Of a stretch of DNA of 64,000 bases, positions 15,218-24,023 are shown one piece after another. The DNA comes from Chryseobacterium sp. LJ668. GTDB lineage: Bacteria > Bacteroidota > Bacteroidia > Flavobacteriales > Weeksellaceae. Position 1 is the first letter of the stretch. Each line of letters begins with the position of its first letter. Location of the stretch: contig NZ_CP080443.1 in assembly GCF_019613955.1 (NCBI RefSeq), positions 1,426,001 to 1,490,000 on the forward strand, read 5' to 3'. The translations under genes were made by a program, and so were the position numbers. The notes beneath the pieces are model-generated. The model saw nothing but the letters and a program-made list of their open reading frames with translations, searched no databases and was not told the origin of the DNA.

Positions 15218-16225
15218 ATGTCTAATATCGAAAACAACAACCCGATGACAGCCGAAGAAGTTTCAAGACTTAAAACTGTCAAAGCAAAATCAACGGAAAA
15301 ATTAGTTAACGACAAATTGAATGACCGGGAGCCTGAAATGGAAGTCATTGACGGCAGATCTTATCCAAAAGGAATGAAATCTGTGGCCATCACAATGAAC
15401 GAAAAATCAGCTGATGACAAACTTGTGGAAACTGATTTCTTCTATCCGACTCACGCAGATTTTGAGTATCAACCAAGATTGGAACCGAAAAAAGACCGTA
15501 AGCCAAAATTTATTGAAAGAGAAAACTTCCTTACCATGGATGGTGCAAGAACTATTTTTGGAGTTGATCAAAGAAAGGTATTTAATTCTACAGCTTACCC
15601 ATGGCGTTGTGTGGGAAGAGTAGAAAGTTCACTGGGTATTGCAAGCGGAGTAATGATAGGTCCACGACATCTTTTGACCTGCGCCCATATCATAGACTGG
15701 AAGCCAAACAACCAGACAGGCTGGTTAAAATTTACACCGATGTATTACAACGGAAGCGCACCTTACGGAAGTGCTTGGGGAATACAAACCTACTACAAAC
15801 ATAAAGTTGCCGGGCCTACGATTGATGGTACAGAAGTACAGTTTGACTACGTGGTAGTAGTTCTTGACAGACCTATTGGAAACAGCACAGGTTGGCTAGG
15901 TTCCAAATCTTATTCTGATTCTTGGGACGGACAAGCTTCTTTTACACACGCCGGTTATCCTGCAGATTTGACGGGAACCCAGAGACCGACTTATCAGACA
16001 GGAATTGCTTTAGATGGCGATTTCTGGAGCCCCGATGATAATCAAAGTATTCAGCATAAAGCTGATATCTGGCCCGGACAAAGCGGAGGTCCGTTTTGGG
16101 GATATTGGAACGGTTCACCGTATGCGGTTGCCACTCAAAGTGCACACAACTCAAGCATTAATTTTGCGAGTGGAGGTTCAGACTTAGTAGGTCTCGTGAC
16201 GAGAGCAAGAAATGAGTATCCTTAA
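15218..16225 (+). CDS. Trypsin-fold serine protease, glutamyl-endopeptidase-like zymogen
   Basis: The 335-residue protein has an N-terminal charged region of about 111 residues and a chymotrypsin-fold domain with His157 (TCAHII), Asp210 (FDYVVVVL) and Ser289 (GQSGGPF). From Thr112 (TIFGVDQRKVFNSTAYPWR) it lines up with my memory of the mature N-terminus of Bacillus glutamyl endopeptidases, so processing after Arg111 is likely. Unlike those enzymes it has no signal peptide, so it should stay in the cytoplasm. The position that gives Glu preference (His in AVHT of the Bacillus enzyme) appears to be Ala (AVAT), so its specificity is open. It is encoded 69 bp after a caspase-family gene, which is a natural candidate activator. 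Confidence 0.85.
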   Translation: MSNIENNNPMTAEEVSRLKTVKAKSTEKLVNDKLNDREPEMEVIDGRSYPKGMKSVAITMNEKSADDKLVETDFFYPTHADFEYQPRLEPKKDRKPKFIERENFLTMDGARTIFGVDQRKVFNSTAYPWRCVGRVESSLGIASGVMIGPRHLLTCAHIIDWKPNNQTGWLKFTPMYYNGSAPYGSAWGIQTYYKHKVAGPTIDGTEVQFDYVVVVLDRPIGNSTGWLGSKSYSDSWDGQASFTHAGYPADLTGTQRPTYQTGIALDGDFWSPDDNQSIQHKADIWPGQSGGPFWGYWNGSPYAVATQSAHNSSINFASGGSDLVGLVTRARNEYP

Positions 16226-16563
16226 ACATTTTTGTTTTATAAATGGAGAGTCTGGTTTTTAATCGGGCTCTTTTTGTTCTTATAATCTATGGTGTATTTT
16301 CAATTTTTGTATTTCGAAACTAATTGAAACGGCTTTGTTTCAATTAGTTTATTAATGAAGTGTTTAATATTCTTTGTATACCTTGCGTTTTAATCGCAAT
16401 GAAAGACAAAGTTTTTGTAATAATGCTGCTTTATTAAGATATACAAAGGCATTTTAAAAGTGAAATACAAAGATTAAAGGTTTATAGTATTCTAAATAAT
16501 AATTGGTTTTTCTAAATGTAAAAAACAGCATCTTGAAAAAGCACTGTTCTTATTTAAATAAAA
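16226..16563. other. Gene-free stretch between convergent genes with a strong hairpin
   Basis: No coding frame is apparent in this 338-bp gap. A weak terminator-like hairpin follows the protease gene (GAGTC...GGCTC with TTTTT, about 16243-16275). A perfect 14-bp inverted repeat AAACTAATTGAAAC (16317-16330) / GTTTCAATTAGTTT (16337-16350) with loop GGCTTT lies in the middle. It has no T run, so its role is unclear. Confidence 0.55.
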
Positions 16564-17013
16564 TTATTTTCTAAACATTTCTGTATGCGGAATATTGTCT
16601 TCCAGATATTTTTTTCCGGTATCTTTAAATCCAAATCCTGAATAAAATCTCAAAAGATAATCCTGTGCAGAAATTCGTACTTCGCTTGTATGAAAACGAT
16701 TTTCGATGGTTTCAACGGCATATTGTATCAATTGTTTGCCTAAACTTTTACCTCTTGCCTTTTCTGTAGTTAAAACCCTACCAATAGAGGTTTCTGTATA
16801 TTTTATTCCTTTGTTGAAAATTCTGCAGTACGCTAAAACATTGTTATCTTCTTCAGCCCATATGTGAATAGCCTGTTGATCATATCCATCAAGATCATGA
16901 TAAGGACAGTTTTGTTCAACTACAAAAACATCGACCCTAGCTTTGATGATCGCATAAAGTTCGGAAGTAGTAATTTCTTCAAAACTTTTGATTTTCCAGA
17001 TCAAATTACTCAT
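16564..17013 (-). CDS. GNAT acetyltransferase, ElaA-like
   Basis: The 149-residue protein begins with the ElaA-type signature: Trp-Lys near the start, LYAIIKARVDVFVVEQNCPY and DLDGYDQ at 18-46. The acetyl-CoA binding motif follows as IGRVLTTEKARGKSLGKQLI (77-96), and a C-terminal FYSGFGF segment is present. It is expected to acetylate a small amine, peptide or protein; the substrate is unknown. Its start overlaps the end of yihA by 8 bp, so the two are co-translated, though a functional link is not implied. Confidence 0.85.
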   Translation of the reverse strand: MSNLIWKIKSFEEITTSELYAIIKARVDVFVVEQNCPYHDLDGYDQQAIHIWAEEDNNVLAYCRIFNKGIKYTETSIGRVLTTEKARGKSLGKQLIQYAVETIENRFHTSEVRISAQDYLLRFYSGFGFKDTGKKYLEDNIPHTEMFRK

Positions 17014-17629
17014 TGAAAGTCACGCTGTTATTAGCCAGAAATTCATTGGTTTTTTGAATGAAACTTAAAATCTCATCAGTTCCCGTTTTCTTTTCTGCAG
17101 AGGTTACATAGATTTCAGGCAGATCTTCCCACGTTTTGTGAAGTTCAGCTTTGTAATCTTCAACGTTTTTAATGACGATGTTTGGTTTAAGCTTATCAGC
17201 TTTCGTAAATACAATTGAAAACGGAACACCACTTTCTCCACACCACTGGATAAATTCCAGATCAATATTCTGAGGGGTATGACGAGAATCAATCAGAACA
17301 AAAAGATTCACCAGATTGTTTCGGTTTAAAATATAATTGTTGATAAGCTTTTCAAAATCTCTTCTCATCACTTTTGAAACCTTTGCGTATCCATAACCCG
17401 GTAAGTCGGTAAGATACCAGCTTTCATTTATAATGAAATGATTGATCAGCTGAGTTTTTCCTGGAGTTCCTGAAGTTTTTGCTAAATCTTTCCTGTTGAG
17501 CATTCCGTTGATCAATGAAGATTTTCCTACGTTTGAGCGTCCGATAAAAGCATATTCCGGGATGGTTCCTTCAGGGCATTCCTGCCATTTTCCGCTGCTT
17601 TTTACAAACTCTGCTGTTTTTATAATCAT
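17006..17629 (-). CDS. engB: Ribosome biogenesis GTPase YihA/EngB (YsxC)
   Basis: The 207-residue Era/Obg-type GTPase assists late assembly of the large ribosomal subunit. G1 is GRSNVGKSS (31-39), the switch region has SGTPGKTQLIN, G3 is DLPGYGYAKVS, G4 is TKAD and G5 is the VTSAEKKTG segment. Length and the ECPEGTIPEYAFIGRSNVGK lead-in are standard for the family. It overlaps the acetyltransferase gene and follows an alpha/beta hydrolase gene at 60 bp. Confidence 0.95.
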   Translation of the reverse strand: MIIKTAEFVKSSGKWQECPEGTIPEYAFIGRSNVGKSSLINGMLNRKDLAKTSGTPGKTQLINHFIINESWYLTDLPGYGYAKVSKVMRRDFEKLINNYILNRNNLVNLFVLIDSRHTPQNIDLEFIQWCGESGVPFSIVFTKADKLKPNIVIKNVEDYKAELHKTWEDLPEIYVTSAEKKTGTDEILSFIQKTNEFLANNSVTFNE

Positions 17630-17689
17630 TTTGTCTTGATTTTATTTAGAAATAAACCATTAAGAAATTCTTAATGGCTTACTGTCAAT

Positions 17690-18451
17690 TTATATTTTAT
17701 CTTTTACCCAACTGTATAGAATCTCGTTGAATTCATCGGGCTTTTCCATCATTGCAGCATGTCCGCATTTATCAATCCAGAAAAGATCTGAATTCGGGAT
17801 AAATTTATGCATATCGATCGCTACTTCAGGAGGTGTTACATTATCTTGCTTCCCCCAGATTAAGCAGGTCGGGCGCTCAATTTTTGGAAGGTCATTCAGC
17901 ATATTGTGTTTAATGGCGCTTCTTGCAAGCATCACCGTTTTTATTCCCTTCATTCTGTCGTTCACCACACTGAAAACTTCATTAACTAAATCTTCAGTAG
18001 CTACCGCAGGATCGTAAAAAACCTCTTCAGCCTTCTTTCTGATATAAGAACGATCGTTTTTTCTTGGGAAGCTGTCACCAAAAGCTCTCTCATATAAGCC
18101 TGAGCTTCCTGTAAGAACTAAATTTTGTACGAGATCTGGTCTTGCCAAAGTCAAAATAAGCCCCACATGACCACCCATAGAATTTCCTACAATGGTTACG
18201 GGTTTACCAATTTCACTTTCGATAAATTTAATTACATATTTGGCAATTGTTGTAAGATTGGTATTCAGTACCGGCAGATCGTAAATTGGTAATTGAGGCA
18301 CAAAAACCTTAAAACCTTTGCCTGAAAAAAAATTCACCATCTTGTCAAAATTGCTCAACCCACCCATCAAACCGTGCAATAGCACCAATGGATGTCCTTC
18401 CCCAGCTTCAATGAAGGTATATTTCTTATCTTTTTTTGTACTAAATATCAT
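17690..18451 (-). CDS. Alpha/beta hydrolase
   Basis: The 253-residue protein has the alpha/beta hydrolase fold: oxyanion region HGLMGGLSNF (25-34), nucleophile elbow GNSMGGH with Ser about residue 91, Asp in the WGKQDNVTPP segment and His in CGHAAMMEKP near the C-terminus. This layout is shared by many hydrolases (esterases, C-C hydrolases), and the substrate cannot be told from sequence alone. It lacks a signal peptide. A -7 box on the reverse strand, TATTTTTG (18475-18482), lies about 25 bp upstream of the start. It is divergent from the mraZ operon. Confidence 0.88.
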   Translation of the reverse strand: MIFSTKKDKKYTFIEAGEGHPLVLLHGLMGGLSNFDKMVNFFSGKGFKVFVPQLPIYDLPVLNTNLTTIAKYVIKFIESEIGKPVTIVGNSMGGHVGLILTLARPDLVQNLVLTGSSGLYERAFGDSFPRKNDRSYIRKKAEEVFYDPAVATEDLVNEVFSVVNDRMKGIKTVMLARSAIKHNMLNDLPKIERPTCLIWGKQDNVTPPEVAIDMHKFIPNSDLFWIDKCGHAAMMEKPDEFNEILYSWVKDKI

Positions 18452-18675
18452 AAAATCGCTTTAATAAAGCATTGCAAAAATACAAATTATACACCAAAAA
18501 TTTTTTGATATCTCTAATTTAAAATAAAAATAATATAATAAGCATTTTCACCTTACTTTTTTTAAAATTCTTTTTATTATTCGATGAATAGTAGCATGTG
18601 TAACTGTTTTCATATCAAATATTTAAAGGCTTTCTGATGAGTGTAGTGTAAAACTTATTAACATTAAGTCAAAAA

Positions 18676-18691
18676 GTGGGAAAAAGTGGGA
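18676..18691 (+). promoter_or_regulatory. MraZ operator upstream of the dcw cluster
   Basis: Two GTGGGA words at 18676-18681 and 18686-18691 are spaced 10 bp, the layout of MraZ binding sites (TGGGA with 5-nt gaps) known in other bacteria. A degenerate third copy (TTGGAA) follows at about 18696. They lie just upstream of the -7 box of mraZ and should mediate autorepression of the cluster. Confidence 0.75.
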
Positions 18692-18710
18692 GGTTTTGGA
18701 AATTTTTGTA

Positions 18711-18718
18711 TAATTTTG
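18711..18718 (+). promoter_or_regulatory. -7 box of the mraZ/dcw promoter
   Basis: TAATTTTG fits TAnnTTTG. It ends 6 nt before the ATG at 18725, so transcription would start at or next to the start codon and the mRNA could be leaderless. No matching -33 TTG at the usual distance was seen; the MraZ sites occupy that place. Confidence 0.5.
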
Positions 18719-18724
18719 TCCCAA

Positions 18725-19183
18725 ATGAGAAATTTCATTGGAACATATGAGTGCAAAATAGACGACAAAGGTCGCCTGAAAGTACCTTCATCGCTTACCA
18801 AGCAGATGGAGAACTTTGACGATAAGACCTTTGTAGTAAAGCGTTCTGTGTTTCAACCTTGTCTCGAAGTTTATCCTATGAAAGCGTGGGATAGAATGAT
18901 GGAAAAAATTAACAAACTCAACAGGTTTATTAAAAAGAATGCTGATTTTATCAGGATGTTTACTGCAGGCGTAAAAACTGTGGAACTGGACAGCGCGGGT
19001 AGATTGCAAATCTCAAAAGATCTTACTCACTATGCGGGTCTTACGAAAGATATTGTCGTGACAAGCGCAGGTGAACTTTTTGAAATTTGGGACAAAGATG
19101 CATACGAAGAGGTAATTGCAACCAACGAAGAAGATTTTGCAAGTCTGGCAGAAGACGTAATGGGCGCATTCGGCGAAGAATAA
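18725..19183 (+). CDS. mraZ: Transcriptional regulator MraZ
   Basis: 152 residues starting at MRNFIGTYECKIDDKGRLKV, with two SpoVT/AbrB-like MraZ repeats (1-70 and 75-140; VKTVELDSAGRLQIS is the second DxxGR signature). MraZ is a DNA-binding repressor of its own operon in other bacteria, and probably of this dcw cluster. I place the start at ATG 18725, since the upstream GTG (18686) lies inside the MraZ operator and would add residues unlike the family. It leads the cluster, with rsmH 14 bp downstream. Confidence 0.93.
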   Translation: MRNFIGTYECKIDDKGRLKVPSSLTKQMENFDDKTFVVKRSVFQPCLEVYPMKAWDRMMEKINKLNRFIKKNADFIRMFTAGVKTVELDSAGRLQISKDLTHYAGLTKDIVVTSAGELFEIWDKDAYEEVIATNEEDFASLAEDVMGAFGEE

Positions 19184-19197
19184 ATAAATAATCACAA

Positions 19198-20097
19198 ATG
19201 AGCATATATCACAACCCGGTTTTATTGAAGCAAAGTGTGGATGATTTGGTAACGAATCCGGACGGAATATTTGTAGACTGCACATTTGGAGGTGGAGGGC
19301 ATTCACAGGAAATTTTAGACAGGCTTTCTGAAAAAGGGAAACTGTATGCATTTGACCAGGATTTGGATGCGCTTAAAAACACCTTAGATGATCCGAAATT
19401 TACATTAATCAACCAGAATTTCAGATTCTTGGAAAATTCTCTTTTAGCGTACGGTATTTCACAGGTTGATGGTGTTTTGGCTGATCTGGGGGTTTCTTCT
19501 CATCAGTTTGACGAAGCAGAAAGAGGCTTTTCGACAAGAAATAATGCTCCACTCGATATGAGAATGAATGTGATGCAGAGTCTTGATGCTAAAAAAGTCA
19601 TCAATGAATATGAAGAAGATGCTCTTGCAGATGTTTTTTATTACTATGGAGAATTGCGAGAGGCTAGAAAATTAGCAAGAGATATCGTTCATCACAGAAA
19701 AATCAAGAGTATCAATACAACAGAAGATCTGAAAAAATTGTTCAGTTTTCTTCCGCCGCATAAAGTGAATAAATTTTATGCCCAGCTTTTTCAGGCGGTA
19801 AGAATTGAAGTCAATCAGGAATTAGAAGTTTTAAAGGAAATGTTGGTTCAGGCTTACAATATTTTAAAACCGGGCGGAAGATTGGTAGTGATCTCTTATC
19901 ATTCTTTAGAAGACCGTTTGGTCAAAAGATTTCTGAAAAACGGAATGTTTGAAGGTGAGCCGCAGCGCGATATTTACGGAAACTATGCAAAAGCATTTGA
20001 GCTCGTGAAAAGCAAGGCTATTATTCCTGACGATAAAGAAATTGAAGAAAACTCTAGAGCACGCAGTGCTAAAATGAGAACAGGAATAAAATTATAA
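19198..20097 (+). CDS. rsmH: 16S rRNA m4C1402 methyltransferase RsmH (MraW)
   Basis: The 299-residue enzyme methylates N4 of C1402 in 16S rRNA. The N-terminus MSIYHNPVLLKQSVDDLV is typical; the SAM motif is FVDCTFGGGGHS (26-37), followed by LGVSSHQFDEAERGFSTR (about 98-115) and the C-terminal ISYHSLEDRLVK. Second position in the dcw cluster after mraZ is the standard order. A 66-bp gap with low-complexity spacer words follows before ftsL. Confidence 0.97.
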   Translation: MSIYHNPVLLKQSVDDLVTNPDGIFVDCTFGGGGHSQEILDRLSEKGKLYAFDQDLDALKNTLDDPKFTLINQNFRFLENSLLAYGISQVDGVLADLGVSSHQFDEAERGFSTRNNAPLDMRMNVMQSLDAKKVINEYEEDALADVFYYYGELREARKLARDIVHHRKIKSINTTEDLKKLFSFLPPHKVNKFYAQLFQAVRIEVNQELEVLKEMLVQAYNILKPGGRLVVISYHSLEDRLVKRFLKNGMFEGEPQRDIYGNYAKAFELVKSKAIIPDDKEIEENSRARSAKMRTGIKL

Positions 20098-20163
20098 ATG
20101 ATGAGCAATGGGTAAGCAATTATAATATTACACATCACTAATTACCTATGACTAATAAATAAA

Positions 20164-20529
20164 GTGGCAAAAAAACCAACATATCGCCCTCAGAAAAAAC
20201 TCACTTTTATAGATATTATAAAAGGAAATTTCCTGAATCGGGATGAGCTGAAGGATCATTATAAATTTTTCTTGTTGATTTTTGTCCTGATGATGGGAAT
20301 GATTTATTCTAACCATCTGGTCAATAAAAAAATAAAAATTGTAAACGCACTAAAAGAACAGACAGAAGAATTCAAATCAAGAAATGCTTACGCTCAAAGT
20401 AAGCTGATTAAAGTAAAAATGGAATCTGAATTGGGGAAGCAAGTCGCAGCAGACTCTTTAATGACTTTAGAAAGTCACCCGCATAAATTGTTAATAAAAC
20501 TAGACAGTACAGATGCAAAAGCAAAGTGA
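20164..20529 (+). CDS. ftsL: FtsL-like divisome protein
   Basis: 121 residues; the start codon is GTG. It has a cytoplasmic basic N-terminus (MAKKPTYRPQKK), one transmembrane helix (about 37-54, FFLLIFVLMMGMIYSN) and an extracytoplasmic coiled coil (about 60-95). This layout, its size and its place between rsmH and ftsI identify the FtsL-like protein, which bridges FtsQ/FtsB and the septal synthase FtsWI. Sequence conservation in this family is low. It overlaps ftsI by 17 bp. Confidence 0.88.
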   Translation: MAKKPTYRPQKKLTFIDIIKGNFLNRDELKDHYKFFLLIFVLMMGMIYSNHLVNKKIKIVNALKEQTEEFKSRNAYAQSKLIKVKMESELGKQVAADSLMTLESHPHKLLIKLDSTDAKAK

Positions 20530-22504
20530 ATACGACAACAAACGTAAAAAGACGTTAAGATGGGGCTACCTCTTTGCAGTGGGAGTTTTGTGCGTATTTG
20601 TGCTTTTCATCACCAGAATTATCATTCTTCAAAACACCAATGTTCAGGAGATCAAAGACGATTATATCAACAATAATTACCGTACTGCAACCTTAAAAGC
20701 GGCCCGCGGAAACTTATACGCTTCAGACGGTTCCATTCTAGCCACAACCGTAATGCGATACGATGTTTTTCTTGATTTTAAAACTATTAAAGACACGGTA
20801 TATACCAATAATATTGGCCCACTCACAGATTCTTTAAGTAAAATGTTTGGCAAGCCGAGAGCTGATTTCAGAAAGAGATTTGATGAGCAGAGAAAAAAGA
20901 AAAACCAGTATTATTCTTTAGTAAAAGGTTTGGATTTCGATCAATATGACAGAATTAGAAAATTCCCAATCTTTAAAAGAGGAAAAAATAAGGGTGGTTT
21001 TATCATCGACAGAAACTATAAAAGAGAACTGGCAACTTCTGAAATTGGTTCTGGGACGATAGGGATGGATCAAGGTGGCTTAAAATCTGGTTTGGAAGGT
21101 GCTTTTTCAAAATATCTTACGGGAAGCGATGGCGAGAGATTAGAACAAAGAGTCAATTCATCACAATGGAAACCTATTGATTTCTGGAAAGTGAAAGAGC
21201 CGATAGATGGACAGGATGTTTACACCACTTTGGATCTTAGAATTCAGGATATTGCCCATTCAGCTTTAGAAAAGCAACTCATCAATTTTGAAGCAAAACA
21301 CGGAACCGTAATTGTGATGGAAGTGGCAACGGGGAAAGTTCGGGCTATGGTAAATCTAAGAGAAACCGAGCCTGGAGTTTATGAAGATGCATATAATTAC
21401 GGATTAAAAGATAATATCGAGCCGGGATCTACATTCAAAACCATCTCGCTTCTGGCAGCAATGGATGACGGTTTTATCGACGAAAATACGACTGTCAACG
21501 TAGGAAATGGCATCTGGACGTATGCAAAGCAAAGAATTTCTGATGGTCATGGTGGCGGAACTTACGAAATTAGCGATGTTCTGGCAAAATCAAGCAACGT
21601 AGGAACTGCTAAATTGATTACCAAATTTTACGCAGATAAGCCGCAGATCTTTCTTGATCATCTAAGAAGATGGAAATTGTTTGATAAAATGGATATCGAA
21701 CTTCCGGGAATTACAAAACCCAGAATTTTAACTCCAAAAAGCAAATCATGGAACGCAGCAACCTTAGCTTCAATATCTTACGGCTATGCGACAAACATCA
21801 ATTTACTACAGTTAACCACATTTTACAACGGAATTGCCAATAAAGGTAAAATGCTGAAGCCGCTTTTCATTGACAAAATAATGAAAGACGGGAAAACGGT
21901 TTTCGAGGCAAAAGAAGAAGTGATTGTAAAGAAAATGGCATCAGAAAAAGCCATTCAGATGATGACGAGTGCCTTGACAAAAGCTGTAGAAAAAGGTACT
22001 GGTAGAAGTATTTTTACACCCAACCTAAAAATGGCGGGAAAAACAGGAACGGCAAGATTCGAATATTGGTTGCCGGGTCCGATGAAATATAGAGCATCAT
22101 TTGCAGGGTTTTATCCGGCAGATAATCCGAAATATACTTGCTACGTGATGATCAGTGAGCCAAATGTATCAAAAGGATTTTATGGAGGAACAGTTTCCGC
22201 ACCGGTTTTTAAGGAAATCGCCGGAAAAACTTTTCTGAAAACACCTCAGAATGTAGAAAAAGAAATGCTTGTCGACAGAAAGGTCAATTTGAACAAAATG
22301 GTTGAGCCCAATGTGAAAATAGCAGTTAATAATAAACAAATGCCAAGTGTAGTAGGATTGATTGGTAAAAACGCAATCCCACAATTGGAAAATTTAGGAT
22401 ACCGTGTAGATTTCAAAGGAGTTGGAAGAATTAAAGAACAATTTCCTTTGGAAGGAACAACAATAAGCAGAAATCAAAGAATTTATTTGACTCTGCAGAA
22501 TTAA
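20513..22504 (+). CDS. ftsI: Septal peptidoglycan transpeptidase FtsI (PBP3-type) with PASTA domain
   Basis: The 663-residue class B penicillin-binding protein has one transmembrane helix (19-40), a pedestal domain with RGNLYASDGS at 65-73, and a transpeptidase domain with Ser306-x-x-Lys309 (EPGSTFKT), SxN at 360-362 (SSN) and KTG at 510-512. A PASTA domain forms the last about 60 residues (PSVVGLIGKNAIPQLENLGY). Together with FtsW it builds septal peptidoglycan. It overlaps ftsL and is 19 bp ahead of murE. PASTA domains in FtsI are usual in Bacteroidetes but absent from E. coli FtsI. Confidence 0.95.
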   Translation: MQKQSEYDNKRKKTLRWGYLFAVGVLCVFVLFITRIIILQNTNVQEIKDDYINNNYRTATLKAARGNLYASDGSILATTVMRYDVFLDFKTIKDTVYTNNIGPLTDSLSKMFGKPRADFRKRFDEQRKKKNQYYSLVKGLDFDQYDRIRKFPIFKRGKNKGGFIIDRNYKRELATSEIGSGTIGMDQGGLKSGLEGAFSKYLTGSDGERLEQRVNSSQWKPIDFWKVKEPIDGQDVYTTLDLRIQDIAHSALEKQLINFEAKHGTVIVMEVATGKVRAMVNLRETEPGVYEDAYNYGLKDNIEPGSTFKTISLLAAMDDGFIDENTTVNVGNGIWTYAKQRISDGHGGGTYEISDVLAKSSNVGTAKLITKFYADKPQIFLDHLRRWKLFDKMDIELPGITKPRILTPKSKSWNAATLASISYGYATNINLLQLTTFYNGIANKGKMLKPLFIDKIMKDGKTVFEAKEEVIVKKMASEKAIQMMTSALTKAVEKGTGRSIFTPNLKMAGKTGTARFEYWLPGPMKYRASFAGFYPADNPKYTCYVMISEPNVSKGFYGGTVSAPVFKEIAGKTFLKTPQNVEKEMLVDRKVNLNKMVEPNVKIAVNNKQMPSVVGLIGKNAIPQLENLGYRVDFKGVGRIKEQFPLEGTTISRNQRIYLTLQN

Positions 22505-22523
22505 AAGATAAAGCATCAAAGCA

Positions 22524-23984
22524 ATGCAATTAGTTGAATTATTAAACAGAATTCCGGTAATAGAAATTCAAGGCGAAAATAGCCGTGAGGTTTCTGAGTT
22601 GGTATTCGACAGCAGAAAGGTTTCCAAAAACTCTTTGTATATCGCACTGAGAGGAACAGTTGTGGACGGACATTCATTTATTGCAGCTTCTATTCAAAAA
22701 GGAGCGACGACGATTGTTTGTGAAGAACTTCCTGAAAATTTAGATGAAAATATTACTTACGTTAAAGTAAAAGATGCGTCTAAAACTTTAGGACATTTAG
22801 CTTCCAATTTCTACGGAAATCCGTCTGAGAAATTAAAACTAATCGGAGTTACCGGAACCAACGGAAAAACTTCTGTTTCGACTTTGCTTTTTGATGTATT
22901 TAAAAATTTAGGCTACGATTCGGCTTTATTGTCAACGGTAGAAATCAGGATTGGTGAAGAAATTATTCCGGCCACACATACGACTCCGGATGTGATTACT
23001 ATCAATAAAATCTTAGCAAAAGCTGTCGATCAGGGTTGCGAATTTGCCTTTATGGAAGTAAGTTCTCACGGAATTGCCCAAAACAGGATTGAAGGTCTTA
23101 CTTTCAAAATTGCCGGCTTTACCAACCTTACCCACGACCATTTAGATTATCATAAAACGTTTGATGAATATTTGAAAATCAAGAAAAGATTTTTTGATGA
23201 ATTAAACGAAAATGCAATCGCTATCACGAATGTTGATGACAGAAACGGAAGCGTGATGCTGCAGAATACAAAAGCTGCAAAAAGGTCTTATGCTTTGAAA
23301 ACGATGGCAGATTACCACGGTAGAACTCTGGAAGTTGATTTCAACGGAATGCTGTTGAATTTTAACGGAAAAGAATTCTGGACGACTTTAACAGGAAAAT
23401 TCAATGTCTATAATTTGCTTCTGGTCTTCGGAATTGCTTCCGAATTAGGTTTCGAGCAAGACGAAATTCTTCAGGCGATAAGTATTTTAAAAAGAGTTTC
23501 CGGAAGATTTGAAACTTTTAAGTCTGATGGTGGAATTTTCTTCATTGTTGATTATGCTCACACTCCGGATGCATTAGAAAATGTGTTGGACAGCATCAAC
23601 GATATCAGAACAAAAAATGAAAGACTGATCACTGTTTTCGGTTGTGGAGGTGATAGAGACCACTCCAAAAGACCTGAAATGGGAAACATTGCTTCAAAGA
23701 AATCGACTTTGGCAATCATCACTTCAGACAATCCAAGAACGGAAGACCCGAACCAGATTATAAAAGAAATTGAAGCAGGCGTTGAACCTCAAAACTTCAG
23801 CAAATACACTTCAATTCCGGACAGAAGAGAAGCCATAAAAATGGCCATTAAATTCTCAGAACCGAAAGATATTGTTCTTGTAGCCGGAAAAGGTCATGAA
23901 AACTATCAGGAAATCAATGGTGTGAAACATCATTTTGATGACAAGGAAGTAATTAATGAGCTTTGGAAGCTGATGAGTAAGTAA
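22524..23984 (+). CDS. murE: UDP-MurNAc-tripeptide synthetase MurE
   Basis: The 486-residue Mur ligase has P-loop GVTGTNGKTS (108-117), HLDYH (207-210, with Lys near 220 likely carbamylated) and the tripeptide-specific DNPR motif at 402-405 (SDNPRTEDP). DNPR indicates meso-diaminopimelate as the third amino acid, as expected for Gram-negative peptidoglycan. The C-terminal GKGHENYQ is also conserved. The order ftsI-murE-mraY is the classic dcw order. Confidence 0.97.
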   Translation: MQLVELLNRIPVIEIQGENSREVSELVFDSRKVSKNSLYIALRGTVVDGHSFIAASIQKGATTIVCEELPENLDENITYVKVKDASKTLGHLASNFYGNPSEKLKLIGVTGTNGKTSVSTLLFDVFKNLGYDSALLSTVEIRIGEEIIPATHTTPDVITINKILAKAVDQGCEFAFMEVSSHGIAQNRIEGLTFKIAGFTNLTHDHLDYHKTFDEYLKIKKRFFDELNENAIAITNVDDRNGSVMLQNTKAAKRSYALKTMADYHGRTLEVDFNGMLLNFNGKEFWTTLTGKFNVYNLLLVFGIASELGFEQDEILQAISILKRVSGRFETFKSDGGIFFIVDYAHTPDALENVLDSINDIRTKNERLITVFGCGGDRDHSKRPEMGNIASKKSTLAIITSDNPRTEDPNQIIKEIEAGVEPQNFSKYTSIPDRREAIKMAIKFSEPKDIVLVAGKGHENYQEINGVKHHFDDKEVINELWKLMSK

Positions 23985-24023
23985 TAATTTAAGCTTTAAA
24001 CCATAAACCAAAATTTGAACTAA

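Noticed and set aside
18686..18724. GTG start extending MraZ by 13 residues
   Set aside because: This GTG lies in the MraZ operator and upstream of the -7 box; the residues do not fit the family.
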